From Culex pipiens pallens (taxonomy: Eukaryota > Arthropoda > Insecta > Diptera > Culicidae): a stretch of DNA of 64,000 bases. Shown here one piece after another: positions 11,151-21,500 of this stretch. Each line of letters begins with the position of its first letter. Position 1 is the first letter of the stretch. The notes under the pieces were generated by a model. It saw nothing but the letters and a program-made list of their open reading frames with translations. It was not told the origin of the DNA and searched no databases. The stretch spans positions 184,597,754 to 184,661,753 of the forward strand of contig NC_068938.1 in assembly GCF_016801865.2 (NCBI RefSeq), given 5' to 3'. The translations under genes were made by a program, and so were the position numbers.

Positions 11151-11626
11151 ATATGGAAGCGTTGTCCCGTCACGAAAAATTACAATTGTTTAGTTTGCAA
11201 TGGTTCGGGGAATCGGGTTTGCATCATATTTTGGATTCTCTTCGTACTCAACAAACCCTTTAAAATGCTTATTAGAAATCGAAAATTTGTCAAAAGGAAC
11301 CAGAGTTACGACTGACGCAAGTTTGCGTTGTCCCGTCACGCCAAAATTTTTGTCAAGGCGCGAATTAAAAAAAGGTGCTCATTTCTCGTGTCTAGAAGCA
11401 ATTCGTGTAACAGGCTAGTTTTTGATCGATCTAGACTTAATGGACCCTCCTGATTCCAAAATTGCCTGTTGATTTCCTGAGCCTCAAGGGGAAGCGAGAT
11501 ATTCAAGATGGCGTCTAATATGGCGGCTGAATGGAAAAACCACCATAAAAGGATTTTTAAGTTCAATCAACTAGTCAAATTTTACTAATTTGGGATCGCT
11601 GAACTCGGATACGGGCTCTTGAATAC

Positions 11627-11859
11627 GAAGTTGACTTTATAGCTGTCGGCCACCATTGCTAGTACCAACCACTAGTGTCTTCCTTTTAATCTACAAGGAC
11701 TTCGCCGCCCTGGGCTCCTAAGTCTATGAAAGTATGGCACGGAGCGACGGCGCCTAATACCCATATTTACACAAAGAATTTTAGAGCGCCCGCCGCGGTA
11801 TTCGAACCGGCGACCTCTGGATTGTGAGTCCAGTGCGCGGTCCGATTGATCCACACGGC
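11627..11859 (-). mobile_element. tRNA-derived SINE with 11-bp TSD
   Basis: CTCTTGAATAC occurs at 11616-11626 and 11860-11870, bounding 233 bp. Read on the minus strand, the element begins GGCCGTGTGGATCAATCGG (A-box region), has an anticodon-like stem CTGGA/TCCAG around CTCACAA, then GGTTCGAAT (B box). It is not a functional tRNA, because the 3' acceptor strand does not pair with the 5' end. Its 3' region holds GGTGGCCGACAGCT, also found in the insertion at 17031-17184. Confidence 0.75.
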
Positions 11860-12417
11860 CTCTTGAATACTTCAAAGTATTCGGGAAATGTGAAATTCAA
11901 GATGGCGAACCTAGAATATTGGAAATTTTTATACAGAAATGTAACAGGCAGTCAACAGGTCAAATTTAATTAATTTTGGGATACTGAGTTCAGCAACCCT
12001 AAATTAGTTGAATTTGACCCGTTGATTGCCTGTTACACCCCTGAAAAAATCAAATTTTCTAGCTTCGCCATATTGGCTGCCATCTTGGATTGCACATTCC
12101 CTGAGTATTTTGGAATATTGTAGGGCTCATATTCGAGTTCAGCAACCCTTAGTTGAATTTGACCTGTTTATTGCCGGTTACATTTCTTTATAAAATATCG
12201 AATATTCTAGCACCGCCATACTGGCCTCCATCTTGAATTTCACATTCCCTGAATACTTTGGAGTATTCTAGGAGTCATATTCGTGCTCAGTGACCTCAAA
12301 TTAGTTAAAGTTTACTAGTCAGTAGAGATTTTCAAAACTGCTTTTTTCGTGACGGGACAACGCGAGCAAAACCCTCTTTTGCAAAATATGTGCGTTGTCC
12401 CGTCACGAAAAGAAGTA

Positions 12418-12632
12418 CCGTAATCTGGGGTGAATCGGGACTACAGTCTGAATAGGGACAGCAGTTTTTAGAGCACTTAAAGCTTTTAAGTTTGGAATTG
12501 GATGTACACATATTGTTGGCCTGAGTCTGTTCTAACCGAAACCAACCAAAAAAACCCAAATATTGTGCTCCAACATGGTTAAAACTGCTGTCCCAATCCC
12601 CCCCATGTGTCCCGATTGACCCCAGTTTACGG
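12418..12632. mobile_element. MITE with CCGTAA..CTGGGGTGA termini
   Basis: The left end CCGTAATCTGGGGTGAATCG and the right end CGATTGACCCCAGTTTACGG are inverted repeats flanked by TA at 12416-12417 and 12633-12634. It is 215 bp and non-coding. The tips match those of 15167-15798 and 45405-46334, implying one transposase family. Confidence 0.75.
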
Positions 12633-12990
12633 TACCTGTCAAATCAACAAAATTTGACGAAATTGGGTGATCCAGGAAGCAAAATCTTCGTTTTTCATTT
12701 TAGAAACAACTGTAGAAAATGGTTTTTCAAAAACTTACTAGGAGAGCAGAGTACTTCACTTTTGTGTATAAAAATCAAAAGGATCCAATTGTAGAATGTT
12801 GTCCCATCAAGCTACATTTGTATCTCACTTGACTCAAACTTTGTGTTTTTAAATGTTTGCAGGAGTGAATCTTATTGGAAATTTAATGTACTTTCCAAAT
12901 TTGTATAAATATTGGTACCTATTCCTACAGATTTTAAAGTTATCAGCAAAAAACTGAAAACATATGCGTACAAACGTTGTCCCGTCACGA

Positions 12991-15166
12991 AAGAATCGGT
13001 CTATTGATTTGAATCCTGCTGGTTTGACGTGGAATCGCTATAATACAAGTTGAAGAATATTTTTTTTAAATAATTAAAATTTTACAATTTGAATGATTAT
13101 TGTAAAATGACAATCAAAGGTACTATGTTTATCGACATGTTCTGCCTGATTTCATGGTATTATGCCAATATATGTTTATCTTTTTCCCAAATACTTGAAG
13201 AAATCTTTACAATTTTTTTGTTCTATAATTGAGGGATGTCTGCCTCCCAGATTTACGAAACAGTACAATTAAATCAAAAATTCTGTAAAAAAAATCATTC
13301 GCACTCCGATATAATGCTTTAGCATAAATTCAATTGATTTAAATATTTAGAGGTCAATACAAATTTTATAAATTTCCCGCTTTCAAATTCGACTACGATT
13401 CGAAATCGACAACAATATGTCCAAAACATGTAAAGGTTAAACCCAAATCGGCAAAAAAAAATATGTTTGTTATATGTAAATACGTGTACACTTGTAATGA
13501 AGTGTAAAAAGAAAGAACCACAAAAAATGTCATGCAGCTCTTGCATCATGCAATTAAAGTATTTCTGGTATATGCATCAACACATTAAATCATTTTGCCC
13601 TTGAACTTGAACTAAACCATGTACGTCAGAAACTAGTGATCTCTACTTAAAATCTGAACTAGTGGCTTGTACAGGAAGCATTTATCCTGAAATGCTTCGG
13701 ATGTATTTGCGTAAGAGGACTTTAAAACACTTGGACTTAGTTATACTGCTTCTGATTTGATCAGAACTGATCTGTAATAAGGTTCGCAGAGCAAATCAAA
13801 CGCAGTTTAACTCAAATCATCTGTTCTTATTTGCGTCACAATTTCATGATTCCAATTTGATTCGTTGTTGAACAGAACCCTTCTATCACGTCATAAGTTG
13901 AGTTAAAATTAATGGTCGGTGCCTGTTGAGTAAAGCGTTTTTATTTTTAATTACTTCAATTATTTTTTTTCATTCGCCTTTGGTAATACCAATGAGATAA
14001 GGGCAATCTAGAAAAATGACACCATCTCTTTAAAAATAATCAACGTTGAATGGTGATTCCCGATCTCCTTTTAAAAATAAATATTTTCATCGGTCATAAA
14101 TTATTCGTGGACAAATTCGGACCAAAAAATTTCAGCTTCAAAAACACTTCAAATTCCGTATTTTTTGCAATTCCTGGGCCAATTGTCGTGCAAACGTATG
14201 ACGTATTTTCGTCGTCGCGTGACAGGAATTCCACACGGTGGCCACTCGGGCCACGGTAAACATTCGACCGACGCGCCCAAGTGGGTCTCTAGAGTAATTG
14301 TCGTCGCACAAATTGATTGTTTGTGGTACATCACCCAAAATGATTAATCAGGCACAGTGCCGGCAAAAAGTTCTTTGAAATGTGCGTCTTCATGCACTTA
14401 GGAAAATTGGGATTGTTTTAAGCGGGTGAGGCTGAGCAAAAAAAACTTGAGTTGAAGATTAACGAGTTGTGAAGTTATTATATTGAATTACTTTCGAAAT
14501 TATTTTCCTAAACTGCGAACAACTTAACACATTTGAACGGTTCCGGGAGCTGCTGAACTGCAATTACAAGATTACAAGAAAGGTATCCTAACATCTGCAC
14601 AAATTGATCCGATGACAATGATCATTCGCTCAAATCGGCGCTGATTCCATCTTCTATCACAAATTCGCGTGGAAATCCCCAAAATGCAAGCCCGGCTGAA
14701 CTATTTGTTTACACAACATGACCAACCGAAAACGCTGCTTGGGGGCGAGGACGAGCGTCGAGCACACCACACACCACTTTTTTGCTCATTTTCAGCGACT
14801 TTTGTTTCCCATTTGCGTCACATTGGGCATCCCAATTTCATGGTGCCCAAATTGATTCGTTGTCTAACGTGCGTACAGAACTCATTTATCACGTCATGGG
14901 TTTCGTTAGAAAGGAACGTTCGGAGGAGTTTCCTTCAACTATGGGGGCAGTTCTTACCATAACCCTCGAGTGAACATTTAAAAAGTTATTATGTAATATA
15001 AACTATCTTCAAAAAAATATGAAAATACTTATTTAAATTTAAATTCACAGATATTTGATGTTAATTAAATTTGATAAGACTTAATTTATATTATAATTTA
15101 ATGCTGCACGAAAACTATTCGAGCAATGTATCAAAACTGTTTTTAATTAACTTACAAATACAACTA
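12991..15166. other. Gene-free AT-rich region with a duplicated repeat
   Basis: A block of about 80-100 bp with CAATTTCATG, TTGATTCGTTGT and TATCACGTCAT occurs at about 13838-13890 and, in the same orientation, at 14832-14902. The second sits in a GC-richer patch (14690-14970). No supported gene was found. Confidence 0.4.
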
Positions 15167-15798
15167 CCGTAAATCGGTTAGACATTAATAGGATTTCAAT
15201 TTATTTTTGAAATATTTTCCAACTGTCTCAAGATTATTATTTCTAAAATATGTACGTAAATTCTTCTTTTGAATTCCTGGGTGACTTTGATAGTAATAGT
15301 TCTTCTTTTTAACATCATATTTAAAGCGTTAAAATTTTATCTTTACGTCAAAAGTACCATTACAAAGGTTGCTCCTATAGTTTATAAGAAAAAAAATCGA
15401 TGTTTCTACTTATTTAACTAAGTTTATATGTTATTTTTTTCATTAAAATACAAGTAAACTTTATGTTATATTGTTAAAAAGGTCAAAATGTTGCCAAAAA
15501 TACTTTAAAAACTAATTTTGTTTGTGAAAAAAAAATTTCTTCTCCCATTGGAAAATTATCCAAAGAATCTGCTTTTAATCAACATTTTCTTTATTATAGT
15601 TAATTAACTCTTTAAACTTTTCAAAATTTTATGAAAACTTCTTCTTGAAGTACTTTGAACACTTCTCTACCACGGTCAGTATGATTCCATTCCACTGTGT
15701 TCGTATTTAATTTGTATTTAATTTGTACTCTTCTTTTTGCGGAAAAATCTCAAACTTATCTATCTCACTCCGGCTATCAAATTCACCCCGGTTTACGG
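15167..15798. mobile_element. Decayed MITE, same family as 45405-46334
   Basis: It begins CCGTAAATCGG and ends CACCCCGGTTTACGG, flanked by TA at 15165-15166 and 15799-15800. Interior blocks such as ATAGGATTTCAATTT, GGGTGACTTTGATAGTAATAG and CACTTCTCTACCACGGTCAG are shared with the 45.4-46.3 kb copy. It is 632 bp, shorter and more diverged. Confidence 0.75.
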
Positions 15799-16306
15799 TA
15801 CTGTTTAACATTAGTAGACATGGAAACCCTTGTAGAGGCGATGAAGATGAGCATAATTTACAAATGTTCAATATTAAAGCACTTATGCAAATAGCCTGAA
15901 ATCCAAAGTCTTTAAAACATTTCATTTTCACCTTAATTAATAGCTCAATTTAAACAAAAACATTTCAATTTCAAAAAATATTCAGTTTTCCCTTCTACCT
16001 AATTTGTGGTTTTTGGGCATGGTATGGATTAAATGATAAAAACAATGAATCAAAGAAGGATCATTTTAAAAACATATGATTTATTGAAAAAAATATGGCT
16101 TAAAGCATCTTTAAAAACGGTACGGATATTTAGAAACATTTTTGCCAAAAGAGTTTAGAAATTGGAAAGTGTTCAAAAAGTAATTTAAATATTTTAATGC
16201 ATGAAAATGTATTTAATCTAACATAATTTTTTTTTAATATCTAAAATTATTGACCTGATACTTAAACATATTTCTTGAAATCTATTCAATGTACGTAAAA
16301 CATATA

Positions 16307-16754
16307 CAGTAAAAAAATTCTGTGTAAAATCGCATGCAAAAGCATGCTCATCACCTTTGTGAGCAAAAGCATGTAATATTGTATGAGAAAACGTTTACAT
16401 AAAAAGCATGTACCGAAGAAAAAAATTTGCGAACCCCAAAAATAACATCAATTTGGTGAGAGTCATATTCAGATTACCAAGTCCGCGCCCCAACCATCTT
16501 GCCTATCTCGCCGCTGTGTAATAAGCTGGATCAACACCGATCTAGCTGTAAGTTCCCCATACATCGTATAGAGTTAATTCAGTATACGACGTACGAGAAA
16601 CCTACTGCTACATCGTCGTTGAACACAACATTTTTTTTTTCGTTTGTACATGCTTTTTGTGTACACATTTTCTCATACAATACTACATGCTTTTGCTTAC
16701 AAAGGTGATGGGCATGCTTTTGCATGCGATTTTACCATCGGATTTTTTTCTGTG
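16307..16754. mobile_element. Palindromic MITE with ~130-bp inverted ends
   Basis: The left arm CAGTAAAAAAATTCTGTGTA..AAATCGCATGCAAAAGCATG pairs with a right arm ending GCATGCGATTTTACC..TTTTTTTCTGTG. TA flanks both ends (16305-16306 and 16755-16756). The arms extend about 130 bp (CATGCTTTTTGTGTACA, TTTTCTCATACAAT). No ORF. Confidence 0.75.
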
Positions 16755-17030
16755 TAGTTTTGAACCCTACTTCAGATAAAGATATCATTACATTTTACAT
16801 TAAAAGACAAATATGTATACTTTTTTTAATTTGTTTCAAACATGTTTGTTTTTTATACTTTTATAATCTTATCTGTGTAGCATGAATAAAAACATATTTA
16901 TTGGTCATGATAAAAGACACTTCAAAAGTCTGAATAGTCCTGATCCAAGTCCTAAAACTTTTTGTGAAGACACCAAATCGATCAAAAAATCTCCGATATG
17001 ATGCCCCCAAATTTGTATAGAGACTTTTAT

Positions 17031-17184
17031 CTAATCTAATCTATTTAAAGGGTAGGAATGATGCGTGGACATACCGTACCAAACGCTCAGATTTAAAATT
17101 AATCAGGTTGGATTTGATCTCTTTGGTTTGGTGGTCTGGGCATCTAAGCTGTCGGCCACCAGACGGTTTATGGTTTTAAAGAGG
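17031..17184 (-). mobile_element. Short SINE-like insertion with 18-bp TSD
   Basis: TTGTATAGAGACTTTTAT is repeated exactly at 17013-17030 and 17185-17202. The 154-bp insert starts on the plus strand with CTAATCTAATCT, so on the minus strand it ends in a (GATTA)n-type tail like the composite SINE at 53.4 kb. It shares GGTGGCCGACAGCT with the SINE at 11627-11859. No tRNA head is obvious, so it is probably 5'-truncated. Confidence 0.75.
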
Positions 17185-17277
17185 TTGTATAGAGACTTTT
17201 ATGGATAAATAAAGTTCAATAAAATATAGACAAAATACAAAAAAAATAATCACATTGTACACTGTAAACTAAAGAAA

Positions 17278-17341
17278 CTTGATTTCGTCATTTGTTCTTG
17301 GATTTGAAAAGTGAAATCTAAGAACAAATGACGAAATCAAG
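17278..17341. other. 64-nt near-perfect hairpin
   Basis: CTTGATTTCGTCATTTGTTC and its reverse complement at 17320-17341 form a 28-bp stem, with a single G-T wobble, around an 8-nt loop (GAAAAGTG). Size and shape resemble an animal pre-miRNA, but a tiny foldback transposon relic is equally possible. Confidence 0.5.
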
Positions 17342-17344
17342 CTA

Positions 17345-18352
17345 TTTTTAAAAAGTTCAGTGAAAAGCTATTTTACATCCATTTCACACGACTCAAACCG
17401 CAAAATTGAAAGAAAACTTGCATGCAAATTTGCTTTTTTTTTACTTATGCATGACACGATGGAAATTTGCGTTTTTTTTACTTATGCATTTTTGGATAAT
17501 TAATTAATTTTTAATTAAATTAATTAAATTAAATTCGTTAGATATTTATACAAATCTATAGAATGATTTTTATTTTACTTAAGGGTGCACAGCAACGAAG
17601 GAAGTTGTTATCTTATTTTTCCAAAATTGTCAAACTTACGGACCCAATCCTGCAACAACGGGATTGTAAAATTAGTCAAACTTTGTTGTAAATTACTTTG
17701 TGGAGAGTACTTTAGGGGATGAATGAAAAATCATATCGATAATCCCCGTAGTTTTGAAGATACTAAAATGTCTGTAACAAAAATCTAGGTGCAAAAGCTC
17801 TGGTTGATGTGCACCGTTAATATTCAAAAGTCTATAAATTTCAGCATTTACATGATCGCAACGAGGCAAAGCTTGTTTTTCATACACATTTTTTTGTGTA
17901 CATCATTTCACTATTACTTTCGTTGGACTATTAGAGTTTTTTACATTTTTCCTCAATACATCAGTCACATACGTTATCGAAGTAATTTCGAACCCGTTCT
18001 CCACCAAAATTATCCCCTCACCGTCAAAGGCAAGCAAATTGCTCTTTCCATGTCATGACCCCCCTCCGCGAGGATCTCATCTCATTGCCCAAGCTTCGCC
18101 ACCGAAACCCCTTCGGCAGTACACTGTCGGTCCCCACCCTGCCTGCCCTGCGGCGCCCAAATCTCCTTGCACCCCTGACCCACGAACCTATACGTTCTAG
18201 CTCATTATTTCCACCTCAGCCACCACCATCACCTTTTTTGTTCGTTATCTGCTCCGCGCGCGTCTTGTTACCGTCGTCCGGCGCGGTCTCCAATCTGTCA
18301 CGCCACCCTCCAAGACTCTTCATCAACGCTTGGACACCACCACCGCCGCCGA
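17345..18352. other. FAR2 upstream region
   Basis: AT-rich until about 18050, then abruptly GC-rich with cytosine-rich runs up to the TATA box. ORFs here are low-complexity and not considered genes. The GC-rich 300 bp is the likely proximal promoter of FAR2. Confidence 0.4.
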
Positions 18353-18358
18353 TATAAA
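18353..18358 (+). promoter_or_regulatory. TATA box of FAR2
   Basis: TATAAA within GCCGATATAAACAAATC lies about 205 bp before the FAR2 start codon. Transcription would begin around 18380-18390 (near CAGCTTCCATTTGG), giving a 5' UTR of about 175 nt. Confidence 0.6.
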
Positions 18359-18561
18359 CAAATCACTTGAGCTCGCAGCTTCCATTTGGTAATGATCTTG
18401 CCCGCGCGGTACGTCGCTTCTCCTTAACGTGCGCACGCCGCGACCGATCAAGTGCTCAAAACGGCCTGAAGAACTCGCGGGGCGCTTAAGTTCTGCGCGA
18501 ACTTCTTGAGGGTCGTCACTTGACCGGTGGACTTGGACGCGCGAAGTAGTGAAGAGTGATC

Positions 18562-21500
18562 ATGGGAGACATAATTGTGAGCGGTCCTGCGGGACGACCC
18601 AGCAGTGTGGTGAACTTTTACAAGGACTCTGTGGTGTTGATAACCGGAGGGACCGGGTTTATCGGAAAAGTGTTGATCGAGAAGATACTGCGGTGTTTCG
18701 AAGTGAAACGGATTTATCTGCTGCTGCGTGAGAAGCGCAATGTGAAGGCGGCGGACCGGTTGAAGGAGATCTTCCAGGAACCGCTGTTCGATACCATCCG
18801 GAACAATCACCGGGATCCGGCGGGCACCTTCGCCAAAGTGGTCGCGATCAATACCAACTTTACGCAGGACCAGATCATCAGCGAGACTGATCGCGAGTTG
18901 CTCCTGTCGGAGGTCACCGTCGTGCTAAACGTGATGGCCTCGGTCAAGTTCAACGAGTGCATCGAGGCTGCCCTGGAGACCAACGTCATCTGCTCCCGGA
19001 AGCTGTTCGACATGGCCTCCCGCATGAAACACCTCAAGTCGATCGTGCACGTGTCCACGTTCTACTCAACCTGCGATCGGTCCGACATCAAGGAACAAAT
19101 TTCAAACGACATCCCGTTCGGTGGTCACGACAACATCCTTCAAATCCTTAGCCACCTCCAAGAACAAGAAAAGGTCCAGCTTACTCCGCTGATCCTCGGC
19201 AAAATGCCCAACAGTTACACGTTCAGCAAAAAGTGCGCTGAAGTGATGATCCAGAACCACTACAACCACCTCCCGATCGCCATCTTTCGGCCACCGATCG
19301 TCGTGTCCGCGTACCAGGAACCCATCCCCGGCTGGGTGGACAACTTCAACGGCCTGTCCGGGATGTGCGTGGCGCTGATCCAAGGTCGCGTTTACCGTGG
19401 GTACGGAGATCCCAGCTACCGGTGTCACACGGTTCCGGTGGATTACTGCGTGTCGGCGCTGCTGACCGTGGCGGCAGAGGCCGCTGCAGAAAGGGCAGAG
19501 ATCCCGGAGCAGCGCAAAGTTCCAGTGATTAACTTTGCCACTGACGCGAATACCATGCTGTGGGGCGAGTTTGGACGAGAGGCTGCGGCTGGGTGTGAGA
19601 CGGTGCTGGGACGGTTTTTTGGGTGAGTTTTTTCGCCGGCTATTGCAAGGTTAAATTACTGAGCTGAGCTCTTGAATACGAGCTCGATTGGCTTAATTTC
19701 AAGCATCCCATACCAATGAATTATGTGATATTATGTCGCCGTGATTGTGCTATCTTGTCGCACGTGCATTTTAGGGCTAAATTGAGCTAAAAGCGCAATT
19801 TTAATCAGTTTTTTAATGCCTTTCCTTTTGACTTTCAAAGAACCTCAACAATCTTTCTCAATCCTGAGATAATCTATGAAACCCTTAAAAACCCGTGCAA
19901 CGTTAACACTTTTCTTATGAAGTTCAAAATGTCAACTAAAACACTTCGTTTTTGGCTCATTCACAATGTTTTGTTTGATATGTTTCAGAATGTTTTTTTA
20001 TTAAGTAATGTGTGTAATTTGTTTATCTAGCTGCTTTCAATAAATAACTAATGAAATCTGAAACCACATCCTTGGAATTATCCCTGACTCCAGAATTTAA
20101 AAAAATACAGTTAAAAGCATACTTGAGCAGTTCTCTACGGAATCGGTCATTTTTCTTTAATTTTAATTTTTGTATTTTTTAATCCGGCTGAAATTTTTTT
20201 GGTGGCTTCGGTATGCCCAAAGAAGCCATTTTGCATCATTAGTTTGTCAATATAATTTTCCATACAAATTTGGCAGCTGTCCATACAAAAATGATATGTG
20301 AAAATTGAAAAATCTGTATCTTTTGAAGGAATTTTTTGATCGATTTGGTGTCTTCGGCAAAGTTGTAGGTATCGATATGGACTACAATGAAAAAAAATGA
20401 TACCCAGTAAAAAAAAATTGGTGATTTTTTATTTAACTTTTTGTCACTAAAACTTGATTTGCAAAAAAACACAATTTTTATTTTTTTTTATTTTTCGATA
20501 TGTTTTAAAGGACATCAAATGCCAACTTTTCAAAAATTTCCAGAATGGGCAAAAAATCTTTGACCAAGTTATGATTTTTTGAATAAATACAATTTTTTTC
20601 AAAAAATCGAAATATTGGTTGCAAAAATTTTTCAAATTCATTTTTTGATGTAAAATTGAATTTGCAATCAAAAAGTACCTTAGTGAAATTTTGATAAAGT
20701 GCACCGTTTTCAAGTTATAGCCATTTTTATGTTACTTTTTTCAAAATAGTCGCAGTTATTGTTTTTTTTTTAAATAGTGCCCATGCTTGCCCACTTTAAA
20801 AAAAATATTTTTGACAAGCTGAGAAAATTCTCTATATTCAGTTTTTTCGGACATTGTTGATAAGACCCTTAGTTGCTGAGATATTGCCATGCAAATGTTT
20901 AAAAACAAGAAAATTGATGTTTTCTAAGTCTCACCCAAACAACCCACCATTTTCTAATGTCGATATCTCAGCAACTACCTAATGGTCCGATTTACAATGT
21001 TAAAATGTGAAACATTCGTAAAATTTTCTGATCTTTTCGAAAAAAATATTTTCAAAAATTTTAAATCAAGACTAGCATTTCAAAAAGACCAAACATTCAA
21101 TATAACGCCCTTTTGATATGTTAGTCTTGATTTTTAATTTTAGAACATTAGAAAATGGTGGGTTGTTTGGGTGAGACTTAGAAAACATCAATTTTCTTGT
21201 TTTTAAACCTTTGCATGGCAATATCTCAGCAACTATGGGTCGTATCAACAAAGTCCGAAAAAGCGAATATAGAGAATTTTCTCAGCTTTTTACGAATCGG
21301 TTATATCCAACACAATTTAACCAAGGAAGAATCAAACGTAACTTATTTTTCTCAAGGAAATTGAATCTATTTTATTTTTAGTTTAGTGTATTTTGTTGTT
21401 GCAGAACTTTGTAACATTTTGATCTAATCAATGTTGAATGTGGAAAGATTTATGTAAACCTTGTAATTATCTCAAATATATATGCATAAGATAGTAAAAA

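Larger units (their letters stand above)
11157..12990. repeat. Complex inverted/direct repeat block with the GTTGTCCCGTCACG motif
   Basis: The motif GTTGTCCCGTCACG occurs at about 11162, 11325, 12394 and 12975 on the plus strand and at about 12344 on the minus strand. Between them lie at least three diverged copies of a roughly 170-bp unit containing AAGATGGC/GCCATCTTG, CACATTCCCTGA..ACTTTGG and a TGCCTGTTACA block, in both orientations. The unit is interrupted by a SINE (11627-11859) and a MITE (12418-12632). Coding potential is absent. Confidence 0.6.

Noticed and set aside
11780..11859. Functional tRNA gene on the minus strand
   Set aside because: The acceptor stem does not pair, and the piece is bounded by a TSD, so it is a SINE head.
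18556..18561. Start two codons earlier for FAR2
   Set aside because: That codon is GTG; the ATG at 18562 is the first usable start.
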